Assembly (NCBI RefSeq): GCF_000009765.2
Contig: NC_003155.5
Span: forward strand, 4,216,001 to 4,280,000
DNA length: 64,000 bases
Reading direction: 5' to 3'
From: Streptomyces avermitilis MA-4680 = NBRC 14893
GTDB lineage: Bacteria > Actinomycetota > Actinomycetes > Streptomycetales > Streptomycetaceae
The notes below the pieces were generated by a model. That model saw nothing but the letters and a program-made list of their open reading frames with translations. It did no database searches and was not told the origin of the DNA. This document shows, piece by piece, positions 22,572 to 31,393 of this stretch. Both the position numbers and the translations under genes were made by a program. Position 1 is the first letter of the stretch. Each line of letters opens with the position of its first letter.

Positions 22572-23579
22572 CTTGGCGGGCAGGAAGCCCACCCGGTCGT
22601 ACGCCTGGGAGAGCGTCTCCGCGGCCACGGCACGCGCCTTCTCCGCGCCCTTGGCCAGGATCGAGTCGAGGGTCTCCGGGTCGTCCAGGTACTGCTGGGT
22701 GCGCTCCCGGAACGGGGTCACGAAGTCGACCATGACCTCGGCGAGGTCCGTCTTCAGCGCACCGTAGCCCTTGCCGGTGTACTTCTCCTCGAGTTCCGGG
22801 ATACCGGTTCCGGTGAGGGTCGAGTAGATGGTCAGCAGATTGCTGATACCCGGCTTGTGCTCCGCGTCATACCTGATGACGGTGTCGGTGTCGGTGACCG
22901 CGCTCTTGACCTTCTTGGCGGTGGCCTTCGGCTCGTCGAGGAGGTTGATGAGGCCCTTGGGCGTGGACGCCGACTTGCTCATCTTGATCGACGGGTCCTG
23001 GAGATCGAAGATCTTCGCCGTCTCCTTGAGGATGTACGGCTTCGGGACCGTGAACGTCTCGCCGAAGCGGCCGTTGAAGCGCTCGGCGAGGTCGCGGGTG
23101 AGCTCGATGTGCTGGCGCTGGTCCTCGCCCACCGGGACCTCGTTGGCCTGGTACAGCAGGATGTCGGCGACCTGGAGGACCGGGTACGTGAACAGGCCGA
23201 CGCTCGCGCGGTCGGCGCCCTGCTTGGCGGACTTGTCCTTGAACTGGGTCATGCGGGAGGCCTCGCCGAAACCGGTGAGACAGTTCATGATCCAGGCGAG
23301 CTGCGCGTGCTCCGGGACGTGGCTCTGGACGAAGAGCGTGCAGCGCTCCGGGTCGAGGCCCGCGGCGAGCAGCTGCGCGGCGGCGAGCCGGGTGTTGGCG
23401 CGCAGATCGGCCGGATCCTGCGGGACGGTGATCGCGTGCAGGTCGACGACCATGTAGAACGCGTCGTGGGACTCCTGGAGGGCCACCCACTGGCGGACGG
23501 CGCCGAGGTAGTTGCCGAGGTGGAACGAGCCTGCGGTGGGCTGGATTCCGGAGAGCACGCGGGGACGATCAGAGGCCAT
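22566..23579 (-). CDS. trpS: Tryptophanyl-tRNA synthetase
   Basis: 337 residues, normal length for bacterial TrpRS. The class I HIGH-equivalent is SFHLGN at 18-23 and the KMSKS loop is IKMSKSAS near residue 200. It charges tRNA-Trp in the cytoplasm. S. coelicolor has two TrpRS genes, one linked to indolmycin resistance; which type this is cannot be told from the sequence alone. I use the ATG at 23579; another ATG at 23588 would add three residues. Confidence 0.95.
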   Translation of the reverse strand: MASDRPRVLSGIQPTAGSFHLGNYLGAVRQWVALQESHDAFYMVVDLHAITVPQDPADLRANTRLAAAQLLAAGLDPERCTLFVQSHVPEHAQLAWIMNCLTGFGEASRMTQFKDKSAKQGADRASVGLFTYPVLQVADILLYQANEVPVGEDQRQHIELTRDLAERFNGRFGETFTVPKPYILKETAKIFDLQDPSIKMSKSASTPKGLINLLDEPKATAKKVKSAVTDTDTVIRYDAEHKPGISNLLTIYSTLTGTGIPELEEKYTGKGYGALKTDLAEVMVDFVTPFRERTQQYLDDPETLDSILAKGAEKARAVAAETLSQAYDRVGFLPAKH

Positions 23580-23646
23580 GTCCGCCATTCTCTCAGGTGC
23601 GAGGCGCCGGTCCGGAACAGGCCGGAAACAGAAGGGGAGGACTGTG

Positions 23647-24402
23647 ATGGGCAGGGGCGTATCGGGCGAGGGCCTGTGGGGCAGGATTGCGCTGGTCAGG
23701 GGCTTGCGGCGGGGTCCACGGAGCCTGCGGGGCGCTCGGCGCGTACGGCCCGTGTTCGCCGTGGCCATGGCATGCATGGTGCTCGGGGCGCCGCAGGCCG
23801 GGGCTCTCGGCCGGGACGACGGTCATGGTCGCGACATACCGGACCTGGCGCTGGTCATCGCGGGCGGGTCGGGGCGGACGGTCGTCCTGCGCTCCGGGCA
23901 GCGGGACTTCGCCCGGATCTGGCAGTTGCTGGGGCCGATGAACGTCGGGACCGAGAAGGTGCCGGACGCCTGGGCGCGGGGCCGCTACCCGAAGGTGCGG
24001 GCCACCGTGGTGTGGGGCCTGACGGGCATCGGCGGCTGGCCGTACACCGACCGGGCGCCCGGCGGGGACGTCGGCATCGAGCGGCAGGACCAGGTGTTCC
24101 TCGCGGAGGACGGGACGCCCTGGGTGCGTACGGATCCGGCGCCGGACGTGGCGGACGACGACGTGCGCTGGCACCGGGCGACGCGTTCGGTCTTCGCCGA
24201 GGTGAACAGGAGCGGTCTGTTCGGGGCGGCTCCCGCGCCCCCGGCGGACGAGGGACCTTCGGCGGTGCGCTGGGGCGTGTGGGGGCTCGGCACGGGACTC
24301 GCCCTCGGGGTCGGCGGCACCCTCCTGGTACGCCGCACGGCGGCCCGGCGTGAAGGTGCCGGACCGCCGCGGGAGCCACGACAGGAGCTGATCGACCTGT
24401 AG
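23647..24402 (+). CDS. Secreted, membrane-anchored protein of unknown function
   Basis: 251 residues. The N-terminus has an arginine-rich head and a hydrophobic core (PVFAVAMACMVLGAPQAGA), a likely signal peptide. The exported part holds IPDLALVIAGGSGRTVVLRSGQRDF and WGLTGIGGWPYTDRAPGGD, unfamiliar to me but well formed. A C-terminal helix (WGVWGLGTGLALGVGGTLLV) and basic tail give an anchored topology. GGGGAGG lies six bases before the ATG. It is divergent from trpS and convergent with glyA. Confidence 0.75.
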   Translation: MGRGVSGEGLWGRIALVRGLRRGPRSLRGARRVRPVFAVAMACMVLGAPQAGALGRDDGHGRDIPDLALVIAGGSGRTVVLRSGQRDFARIWQLLGPMNVGTEKVPDAWARGRYPKVRATVVWGLTGIGGWPYTDRAPGGDVGIERQDQVFLAEDGTPWVRTDPAPDVADDDVRWHRATRSVFAEVNRSGLFGAAPAPPADEGPSAVRWGVWGLGTGLALGVGGTLLVRRTAARREGAGPPREPRQELIDL

Positions 24403-24426
24403 GGCCGACCGGCGTACGGGGTGGCG

Positions 24427-25875
24427 TCAGCCGAGGTCGATCTCCGGGTAGAGCGGGAAGCCGGTCAGCAGGTCTCCGGCGCGGTGGGCGATCTCGTCCG
24501 CGATCTTCGGGTCCAGGACGTGCTGGGCCTTGGAGGGGGCGCCCTTGGCGGTGGTGCCGGGCTCGGTGGTGGTGAGGACGCGGTCGATGAGGCCCGCGAT
24601 CTCGTCCATCTCGGCCGTGCCGAGGCCGCGCGTGGTCAGGGCGGGCGTGCCGATGCGGATGCCGGAGGTGTACCAGGCGCCGTTGGGGTCGGCGGGGATC
24701 GCGTTGCGGTTGGTGACGATGCCCGAGTCGAGCAGCGCGGTCTCGGCCTGGCGGCCGGTGAGGCCGTAGGAGGAGGCGACGTCGATCAGGTTGAGGTGGT
24801 TGTCGGTGCCGCCGGTGACCAGGGTGGCGCCGCGGCGCACCAGGCCCTCGGCGAGGGCGCGGGAGTTGTCGACGACGGCCTGGGCGTAGTCGCGGAACTC
24901 GGGGCGGCGGGCCTCGGCGAGCGCGACGGCCTTGGCGGCCATGACGTGCGGAAGGGGGCCACCGAGGACCATCGGGCAGCCGCGGTCGACCTGGTCCTTG
25001 AGCGAGTCGTCGCACAGCACCATGCCGCCGCGCGGGCCGCGCAGCGACTTGTGCGTGGTGGTCGTCACGATCTGGGCGTGCGGGACCGGGTCGAAGTCGC
25101 CGGTGAGGACCTTGCCCGCGACGAGGCCGGCGAAGTGCGCCATGTCGACCATCAGGGTCGCGCCGACCTCGTCGGCGATCTCCCGCATGATCCGGAAGTT
25201 CACGAGGCGGGGGTAGGCGGAGTAGCCGGCGACGATGATCAGCGGCTTGAACTCGCGGGCGGAGGTGCGCAGGGCCTCGTAGTCGATGAGGCCGGTGGCG
25301 GGGTCGGTGCCGTAGGAGCGCTGGTCGAACATCTTGCCGGAGATGTTCGGGCGGAAGCCGTGGGTGAGGTGGCCGCCGGCGTCCAGGGACATGCCGAGCA
25401 TGCGCTGGTTGCCGAAGGCGCGGCGCAGCTCGGCCCAGTCGGCGTCGGAGAGGTCGTTGACGTTGCGGACGCCCGCCTTCGCGAGGGCGGGGGCCTCCAC
25501 CCGGTCCGCGAGGACGGCCCAGAAGGCGACGAGGTTGGCGTCGATGCCGGAGTGCGGCTGGGCGTAGGCGTGCTGGGCGCCGAAGAGCTCGCGGGCGTGC
25601 TCGGCGGCGAGTGCCTCGACGGTGTCGACGTTGCGGCAGCCGGCGTAGAAGCGGCGGCCGACCGTGCCCTCGGCGTACTTGTCGCTGAACCAGTTGCCCA
25701 TGGCCAGGAGGGTGGCCGGAGAGGCGTAGTTCTCGGAGGCGATCAGCTTGAGCATCTCGCGCTGGTCGGCGATCTCCTGCCCGATGGCGTCGGCGACGCG
25801 GGGCTCCACGGCCCGGATCACGTCGAGGGCGCTGCGGAAGGCGGTGGACTCGGTGGAAAGGGGCTGCTCGGGCAT
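24427..25875 (-). CDS. glyA: Serine hydroxymethyltransferase
   Basis: 482 residues. K276 in TTTTHKSLRGPRGG binds PLP; SENYAS and YAQPHSGIDANL are further hallmarks. It makes glycine and 5,10-methylene-THF from serine, feeding purine and thymidylate synthesis. It is about 60 residues longer than E. coli GlyA because of an insertion near residues 117-165, as in other actinobacterial long forms. The leader contains a ZTP riboswitch; GGAGG precedes the ATG, so control at translation is likely. Confidence 0.95.
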   Translation of the reverse strand: MPEQPLSTESTAFRSALDVIRAVEPRVADAIGQEIADQREMLKLIASENYASPATLLAMGNWFSDKYAEGTVGRRFYAGCRNVDTVEALAAEHARELFGAQHAYAQPHSGIDANLVAFWAVLADRVEAPALAKAGVRNVNDLSDADWAELRRAFGNQRMLGMSLDAGGHLTHGFRPNISGKMFDQRSYGTDPATGLIDYEALRTSAREFKPLIIVAGYSAYPRLVNFRIMREIADEVGATLMVDMAHFAGLVAGKVLTGDFDPVPHAQIVTTTTHKSLRGPRGGMVLCDDSLKDQVDRGCPMVLGGPLPHVMAAKAVALAEARRPEFRDYAQAVVDNSRALAEGLVRRGATLVTGGTDNHLNLIDVASSYGLTGRQAETALLDSGIVTNRNAIPADPNGAWYTSGIRIGTPALTTRGLGTAEMDEIAGLIDRVLTTTEPGTTAKGAPSKAQHVLDPKIADEIAHRAGDLLTGFPLYPEIDLG

Positions 25876-25920
25876 GTCGGCCTCCGGACGGCGTGGCGTT
25901 CAGCGTTCACGGTTCACGTT

Positions 25921-26000
25921 CGGCCCAGGCGCACGGCACACATTCGCATTCAGGCCGCTCCCCGATGGTCGGTCCCATCCCAGCGCGCCAGTCACGGCCC
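25921..26000 (-). ncRNA. ZTP (pfl) riboswitch aptamer upstream of glyA
   Basis: On the minus strand the three conserved blocks occur in order: CGTGACTGGCG (25996-25986), GGGGAGCGGCCT (25963-25952) and GCGCCTGGGCCG (25932-25921). These match the consensus of the pfl motif, which senses the purine intermediate ZTP (AICAR triphosphate) when formyl-folate is short. A TAGGCT -10 element at 26013-26008 would place the transcript start at about 26001, just at the 5' edge of the aptamer. No U tract follows before the ribosome binding site 45 bases downstream, so it probably acts on translation. Confidence 0.85.
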
Positions 26001-26007
26001 GTCGGCC

Positions 26008-26013
26008 AGCCTA
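26008..26013 (-). promoter_or_regulatory. -10 element of the glyA riboswitch transcript
   Basis: TAGGCT on the minus strand, seven bases upstream of the first base of the aptamer. No good -35 is visible. Confidence 0.5.
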
Positions 26014-26135
26014 CCGGGCGTGCCGGACGGGCGGCGACGCGGCCGGGGCCGCGGGTCGACTACGCCCCGTCCGGCGTGCGCGCGACGATGGGGAGGGGGG
26101 TCACCCGTCGTCGTGCGGTCGGAAACGGAGTCCTC

Positions 26136-27341
26136 GTGAGCACCACCGAAACACTCATCGCCTCGGCCGACGCGCACAGTGCGCACACCTACCACCCGCT
26201 GCCGGTCGTCGTGGCGACGGCGGACGGGGCCTGGATGACGGACGTCGAGGGGCGCCGCTATCTCGACCTGCTGGCCGGATACTCGGCGCTCAATTTCGGA
26301 CACGGCCACCGGCGGCTGATCGACGCGGCGCGAGCGCAGCTGGAGCGGGTGACGCTGACGTCGCGGGCGTTCCACCACGACCGGTTCGCCGCCTTCTGCA
26401 CCCAGTTGGCAGAGCTGTGCGGCATGGAGATGGTGCTGCCGATGAACACGGGCGCGGAGGCGGTCGAGACGGCCGTGAAGACGGCCCGGAAGTGGGGCTA
26501 CCGGGTGAAGGGCGTGCCCGCGGAGATGGCGAAGATCGTCGTGGCGGGCAACAACTTCCACGGCCGTACGACGACGATCATCAGCTTCTCCACGGATCCG
26601 GAGGCGCGGGCGGACTTCGGTCCGTACACACCGGGCTTCGAGATCGTGCCGTACGGGGATCTGACCGCGATGCGTTCGGCGCTCACCGAGAACACGGTGG
26701 CGGTGCTGCTCGAGCCGATCCAGGGCGAGGCGGGGGTGCTGGTGCCGCCGGCCGGCTACCTGGCCGGGGTGCGGGAGCTGACGCGGGACCGGAACGTCCT
26801 GTTCGTCGCGGACGAGATCCAGTCGGGGCTCGGCCGGACGGGGCGTACGTTCGCCTGTGAGCACGAGGGGGTCGTACCGGATGTGTACGTCCTGGGGAAG
26901 GCGCTCGGCGGCGGGATCGTGCCGGTCTCGGCGGTGGTGGCGTCGAGCGAGGTGCTCGGTGTGTTCCGGCCCGGTGAGCACGGGGCGACGTTCGGCGGCA
27001 ACCCGCTGGCCTGCGCGGTGGCGCTGGAGGTGATCGCGATGCTGCGGTCGGGCGAGTACCAGGCGCGGGCGGCCGAGCTGGGCGAGCACCTGCACCGGGA
27101 GCTGGGGGTGCTGGCCGGCACCGGGCGGGTGACGGCGGTGCGCGGGCGCGGGCTGTGGGCGGGCGTGGACGTCGATCCGGCGTACGGCACGGGCCGGGAG
27201 ATCTCCGAGAAGCTGATGGACCGGGGTGTCCTGGTCAAGGACACCCACGGCTCGACGATCCGGATCGCGCCCCCACTGGTGATCTCCAAGGAGGACCTGG
27301 ACTGGGGGCTGGCCCAACTGCGTGGCGTGCTCGGTGTCTAG
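26136..27341 (+). CDS. rocD: Ornithine aminotransferase
   Basis: 401 residues, class III PLP aminotransferase. K255 in YVLGKALGGGIVP binds PLP, D226/E227 in VADEIQSGLGRTG holds the ring nitrogen, and FHGRTTTIISFS near 142 is the usual phosphate region. It converts ornithine and 2-oxoglutarate to glutamate semialdehyde in arginine breakdown or proline supply. The specific name rests on overall resemblance (for example AGYSALNFGHGHRRL). Start GTG at 26136 with GGAG upstream. Divergent from glyA. Confidence 0.88.
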   Translation: MSTTETLIASADAHSAHTYHPLPVVVATADGAWMTDVEGRRYLDLLAGYSALNFGHGHRRLIDAARAQLERVTLTSRAFHHDRFAAFCTQLAELCGMEMVLPMNTGAEAVETAVKTARKWGYRVKGVPAEMAKIVVAGNNFHGRTTTIISFSTDPEARADFGPYTPGFEIVPYGDLTAMRSALTENTVAVLLEPIQGEAGVLVPPAGYLAGVRELTRDRNVLFVADEIQSGLGRTGRTFACEHEGVVPDVYVLGKALGGGIVPVSAVVASSEVLGVFRPGEHGATFGGNPLACAVALEVIAMLRSGEYQARAAELGEHLHRELGVLAGTGRVTAVRGRGLWAGVDVDPAYGTGREISEKLMDRGVLVKDTHGSTIRIAPPLVISKEDLDWGLAQLRGVLGV

Positions 27342-27355
27342 TGCCGTGACAGGCC

Positions 27356-28543
27356 CTAGAGGATCACATGGGGCAGGAAGCGGGCGTACTCGTCCGTGAT
27401 CAGCCCGGACGACTCGCGGATGCCGAGGCCCGCCGACTCGTCCTCGACGACCCAGGCGCCGAGGACGACGTGGTTGCCGTCGAAGGCGGGCAGGGGTGCC
27501 AGCTCCTGGTAGCAGCAGGGCTCTTCCTCGCGTACGACGGGGGCGGCGCCCGGTGCGTGGACCGTCACCCCCGCGCCCTCCCGGCCGAGGAGCGGCTTGG
27601 CGACGTAGCCGTTGGCGGTCGCCAGGTCGCGTGGGCCGTCGAGGTAGGCGGGGAGCAGGTTCGGGTGTCCGGGGTACAGCTCCCAGAGGATCGCCAGCAG
27701 GGCCTTGTTGCTGAGCAGCATCTTCCAGGCGGGTTCGATCCACAGGGTGGAGCCCGTGCCGCCGCCGTTGTCGAGGGTGTCCAGGACATGGCCGGCGAAG
27801 CGGTCGCCGGTGAGCCACTCCCAGGGGTACAGCTTGAAGCAGCTGCGGATGAAGTGGAGCTGGTTGTCGACGAAGCGGCCGGAGAGCGGGTCCCAGCCGA
27901 TCTCCTCCATGGAGATCCAGTCGGTGTCGAGGCCGGCCTGCTCCGCGGTCTCCTTGAGATAGGCGACGGTCATCAGGTCCTCGCCGAGTTCGTCGGCGGC
28001 GGAGTGCGCGAAGTAGAGCGGGCTGCCCGGCGGGAGGAGGGCGGCCTGCTTCTTCCAGGCGTCGACGAGCCGTTCGTGGAGGGAGTTCCACTGGTCGGCG
28101 CCGGGGAAACGGTCCTCCATCCAGAACCACTGGGGGCCGGCGGCCTCGACGAGCGAGGTCGGGGTGTCGGCGTTGTACTCGAGGAGCTTGGCGGGGCCCG
28201 TGCCGTCGTAGCGGAGGTCGAACCGGCCGTAGACGGACGGGAGTTCGGCGCGCCGGTGCCAGGCCTCGGCGACGAGCGCGGCGAGGCGCGGGTCGGCGAT
28301 GCCGAGGTCGGCGAAGCGATTCTGCTCGACGATGTGCGCGGCCGCCGCCAGGCACATGCGGTGCAGTTCCTCGACGGTCTCCTCCAGCGCCTCCACCTCG
28401 GGCAGCGAGAAGACGTAGTACGCGCTCTCGTCCCAGTAGGGGCGCAGGGAGTCGTCGGGGTAGCGGGTGAGCGGGTAGATGAGGCCCTGCGCCTCGACGG
28501 TCTGCTGCCAGCCGGGGCGGGGGTCGATGGTGCGGCGTTCCAT
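27356..28543 (-). CDS. Glutathionylspermidine synthase family ATP-grasp protein
   Basis: 395 residues. YYVFSLPEVEALEETVEELHRMC, YGRFDLRYDGTGPAKLLEYNADTPTSL and the ATP-grasp end (YVAKPLLGREGAGVTVH...CCYQELAPLP) define the GSP synthetase C-terminal domain family. No amidase domain is present. Streptomyces lack glutathione, so the true product is some other amide-linked conjugate. The lipoprotein gene 30 bases upstream is a constant partner, an arrangement like E. coli ygiB-ygiC. Confidence 0.85.
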   Translation of the reverse strand: MERRTIDPRPGWQQTVEAQGLIYPLTRYPDDSLRPYWDESAYYVFSLPEVEALEETVEELHRMCLAAAAHIVEQNRFADLGIADPRLAALVAEAWHRRAELPSVYGRFDLRYDGTGPAKLLEYNADTPTSLVEAAGPQWFWMEDRFPGADQWNSLHERLVDAWKKQAALLPPGSPLYFAHSAADELGEDLMTVAYLKETAEQAGLDTDWISMEEIGWDPLSGRFVDNQLHFIRSCFKLYPWEWLTGDRFAGHVLDTLDNGGGTGSTLWIEPAWKMLLSNKALLAILWELYPGHPNLLPAYLDGPRDLATANGYVAKPLLGREGAGVTVHAPGAAPVVREEEPCCYQELAPLPAFDGNHVVLGAWVVEDESAGLGIRESSGLITDEYARFLPHVIL

Positions 28544-28573
28544 GGCGTACGAGTCCGATCGCTCCGTGACCGC

Positions 28574-28936
28574 TCAGCCGCCGGAGCCGCCCTTGCCGCT
28601 GCCGAAGCCGCCGCGGTCGACGCCGCCACCGCCGCTCGAACCGCCCGAACCCTTGGAGGGCTTGGTGAAGCTGCCGGAGTCGATGCGGCTCTTGCTCCTG
28701 TCGCCGCCGTAGTACCAGGTGTAGCCCGAGGAGACCTTGCCGCTGCCGGAGCTGCCCGTCTTGCAGTTCTTGTCGGCGACGACCTTGTAGCCGCCCTTGC
28801 CGAGGTTGTAGCTGTCGCGGTCGACGCAGCGCTTGTCGGGTTCGTCCGACGAGCAGGCGGTGAGCGCCGCCGCGAGGAGTCCCATGCCGCCGAGCACGAC
28901 CGTGCCCGAGCGCAGTTGCCGTCGTGAGTTCGCCAT
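28574..28936 (-). CDS. Lipoprotein, partner of the GSP synthetase-like gene
   Basis: 120 residues. The signal peptide ends in a lipobox, LTAC at about residues 25-28. The mature part has KRCVDRDSYN...VVADKNC, a likely disulfide pair, then a Gly/Ser-rich tail (GSGGSSGGGGVDRGGFGSGKG). This layout recalls YgiB-type proteins found next to YgiC. GGGGGAG lies eight bases before the ATG. Probably anchored on the outer face of the membrane. Confidence 0.78.
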   Translation of the reverse strand: MANSRRQLRSGTVVLGGMGLLAAALTACSSDEPDKRCVDRDSYNLGKGGYKVVADKNCKTGSSGSGKVSSGYTWYYGGDRSKSRIDSGSFTKPSKGSGGSSGGGGVDRGGFGSGKGGSGG

Positions 28937-29029
28937 GTTCGTACTCCCCCGTTCGTAGGATCAATCAGGCGATCACATTAGAGAGCGCCGCTCTGCCGTA
29001 TGCACCGGCCCCCCGTGATCCCCTTCCCC

Positions 29030-29035
29030 TACAGT
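29030..29035 (+). promoter_or_regulatory. -10 element for a leaderless exporter transcript
   Basis: TACAGT ends six bases before the GTG at 29042; no ribosome binding site is seen. Confidence 0.4.
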
Positions 29036-29041
29036 CACTTT

Positions 29042-29878
29042 GTGCTCTTTGGAATGATGTGCGCGCTCGGCGCGGCGGTCTGCTTCGGTACGGCGACGGT
29101 GTTGCAGGCGATCGCCACCCGGGAGGCCGCCACCACGGGGCCCGGCGGGGACGCGGCTCTGTTGCTGCGGGCGCTGCGGCAGTGGCGGTATCTGGCGGGC
29201 CTGGCGCTGGACGGGCTGGGCTTCCTGCTCCAGATCGCGGCACTGCGGTCGATTCCGATCTACGCGGTCGGCGCGGCCCTGGCGGCGAGCCTCGCGGTGA
29301 CGGCGGTGGTCGCCGCACGGCTGTTGCATGTGCGGTTGAGCGGGGTCGAGTGGGCCGCGGTGGGGGTGGTGTGCGCGGGCCTCGGCATGCTCGGGCTGGC
29401 GTCCGGGGCGGAGGGCGACCGGGCCGGGTCGACGGCGCTGAAGTACGCGACGCTCGCGACGGCGGTGGCGGTGCTGCTGCTCGGGCTGGTGGGCGGGCGG
29501 ATGTCCGGGCGGGGGCGGGCGTTGGTCCTCGGCCTCGGGGCCGGATTCGGGTTCGGGGTCGTAGCGGTGTCCGTACGCCTGATCGACGACCTCGCGCCCG
29601 CCACTTTGCTGACCAATCCGGCGACGTACGCACTGCTCATCGGCGGAGGCGCCGCATTCATCCTGCTGACCTCGGCGCTGCAACGCGGCTCGGTGACGAC
29701 GGCCACGGCCGGCCTGGTCATCGGCGAGACCGTCGGACCGGCCCTGGTGGGGGTCATCTGGCTGGGTGACCGTACACGGGAGGGCCTGTCCTGGCTGGCC
29801 GTGCTGGGCTTCGTGGTGGCGGTCGCGGGGGCGTTGGCGCTGACACGGTTCGGGGAGGCGCCGGTGGAGGAGGGGTGA
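29042..29878 (+). CDS. DMT/EamA-type transporter-like membrane protein
   Basis: 278 residues, nine to ten hydrophobic helices and short loops, the pattern of a small drug/metabolite exporter. ALGAAVCFGTATVLQAIA and TATAGLVIGETVGPALVGVIWLGDRT are typical of its first and ninth helices. The start is uncertain: the GTG at 29042 suits a leaderless transcript, an ATG at 29000 gives 14 more residues but has no ribosome binding site, and an ATG at 29054 is also possible. Substrate unknown. Confidence 0.8.
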   Translation: MLFGMMCALGAAVCFGTATVLQAIATREAATTGPGGDAALLLRALRQWRYLAGLALDGLGFLLQIAALRSIPIYAVGAALAASLAVTAVVAARLLHVRLSGVEWAAVGVVCAGLGMLGLASGAEGDRAGSTALKYATLATAVAVLLLGLVGGRMSGRGRALVLGLGAGFGFGVVAVSVRLIDDLAPATLLTNPATYALLIGGGAAFILLTSALQRGSVTTATAGLVIGETVGPALVGVIWLGDRTREGLSWLAVLGFVVAVAGALALTRFGEAPVEEG

Positions 29879-29919
29879 CGGGGCGACGCGACTGAGCCCG
29901 CTTCCAGGGGCGCGGGGAG

Positions 29920-30339
29920 CTACGCGGCCCCCAGTTCGCACCAGACCAGCTTGCCCCGATGCCCGAGCCGGGACAGCGGCTGCCAGCCCCATACGTCGGA
30001 GCACGCCCGCACGAGGGCGAACCCGCGTCCGCTCTCGGCATCGGTCAACTCCTCCAACCGGCCGGGCGGCTCGGGCGGCTCGGGGTCGGCGTCCCAGGCA
30101 CCGATCTGCAGGAGGCCGTCCCGGTAACGGACGCGGAGACAGGCCGGGCCCTTGGTGTGCAGTACGGCGTTGGAGACCAGCTCCGAGGCGAGGAGTTCGG
30201 CGGTGTCGGCGAGGTGGGTGAGGTGGTGGAGGGTGAGGACCAGACGGAGGGTGCGGCGGCAGACCGTGACGGCGCGGAGGTCCTGGGGGATGTAGAGGGA
30301 GTACTCCCAGGAGTCGGCGGCGGAGTCGGTTTCGGGCAT
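29920..30339 (-). CDS. Anti-sigma-factor-like ATP-binding protein (HATPase_c)
   Basis: 139 residues. The Bergerat fold is shown by LASELVSNAVLHT (N box) near residue 50 and ESGRGFALVRACSDVWG (G2 region) near 102. It resembles SpoIIAB/RsbW-type serine kinases that Streptomyces carry in large numbers. It is divergent from the XRE/DUF5753 and DUF397 pair, the usual triad in which this gene belongs. Start with GGAGC upstream. Confidence 0.88.
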   Translation of the reverse strand: MPETDSAADSWEYSLYIPQDLRAVTVCRRTLRLVLTLHHLTHLADTAELLASELVSNAVLHTKGPACLRVRYRDGLLQIGAWDADPEPPEPPGRLEELTDAESGRGFALVRACSDVWGWQPLSRLGHRGKLVWCELGAA

Positions 30340-30458
30340 GCGTCAGCTCCAAGTGGGGTGGGATTACGGGCGGTGGCAATGCCGCAGCCGTCACGGCAGG
30401 ACGGAGCGGTGCGCTTCCGCAGCGTGTGCGTCTCATCACTGACAGTAGGTCTGAAAGT

Positions 30459-30487
30459 TATGACGGTGCAAGTCGTTCGCGTAATCT
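30459..30487 (+). promoter_or_regulatory. Promoter candidate for the XRE/DUF397 pair
   Basis: TATGAC (30459-30464), 17 bases, TAATCT (30482-30487), about 45 bases ahead of the XRE gene start. Confidence 0.45.
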
Positions 30488-30532
30488 GACGCCCGAACGA
30501 GGCACCCATGCCGGCAAGTTGAGGAGCTGTAC

Positions 30533-31384
30533 ATGGCGACGCGGCGACACCCCACGGCACGGCAGGCGCGCCTGGGCTCCGAGCTGCGCAAACTCCGGGA
30601 CGCCGCTGGGCTGAAGGCGACCGCGGCCGCGACCCTGCTGGGCGTGAGCTCGGTCCAGATGAGTCAGATCGAGTCCGGCATCGCAGGAGTCAGCGAGGAA
30701 CGCATCCGCCGCCTCGCGGCCAACTACGCATGTTCCGACAGCGCGTTGATCGATGCCTTGGTCGTCATGGCCACGGACCGGACCCGTGGCTGGTGGGAGG
30801 AGTACCGAGGTGTCCTTCCGGCCGCCTACCTGGACCTCTCCGAACTCGACCACCACGCGACGTTCCGCCACGATGTGGCGGTCATCCATGTGCCTGGGCT
30901 CTTCCAGACGGAGGACTATGCCCGTGCGCTCTTCTCCTATATGAACCCGGAGTTCCCGGAGAGCGAGGTGGAACACCGGGTACACCACCGGATGAAGCGG
31001 AGGGTCGTCATCGAGGGTCCCACGCCCATTCCGTACGAGGCCGTGATCCACGAAGCAGCACTCCGCATCAAGGTGGCCGGCCGACCCGCTTCGTGTGCCC
31101 AACTCACCCGGGTTGCGGAGCTGTCCGAGGAAGAGCACATCAGCGTGCGGGTCATCCCGTTCGGCCTGGACGACTTCGCCGGTGCCGGAAGCGCCATGGT
31201 GTACGTGGGTGGCGCGGTACCGCGCCTGGACACTGTCGTACGCGACGCTCCGCACGGCACGGCCTTCGTCGATTCGGAAGCCCAACTGGACCACTTTCGG
31301 ACGCTCTTCCGTAGGGTGAAGGGGGAATCACTGGACCCCGGTCAGTCACGTGACCTCATCCACAAGCTCATCAAGGAACTGTGA
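30533..31384 (+). CDS. XRE family regulator with DUF5753 domain
   Basis: 283 residues. HTH at about 12-66: LGSELRKLRDAAGLKATAAATLLGVSSVQMSQIESG. The rest is DUF5753 (WWEEYRGVLPAAYLDLSELD, then VIHVPGLFQTEDYARALF, and the VIPFGLDDFAGAGSAMVYV end), a domain thought to bind a ligand or partner. GAGGAG lies six bases before the ATG. With the DUF397 gene and the divergent ATPase it makes the regulatory triad typical of Streptomyces development loci. Confidence 0.93.
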   Translation: MATRRHPTARQARLGSELRKLRDAAGLKATAAATLLGVSSVQMSQIESGIAGVSEERIRRLAANYACSDSALIDALVVMATDRTRGWWEEYRGVLPAAYLDLSELDHHATFRHDVAVIHVPGLFQTEDYARALFSYMNPEFPESEVEHRVHHRMKRRVVIEGPTPIPYEAVIHEAALRIKVAGRPASCAQLTRVAELSEEEHISVRVIPFGLDDFAGAGSAMVYVGGAVPRLDTVVRDAPHGTAFVDSEAQLDHFRTLFRRVKGESLDPGQSRDLIHKLIKEL

Positions 31385-31393
31385 GGAAGAGCC

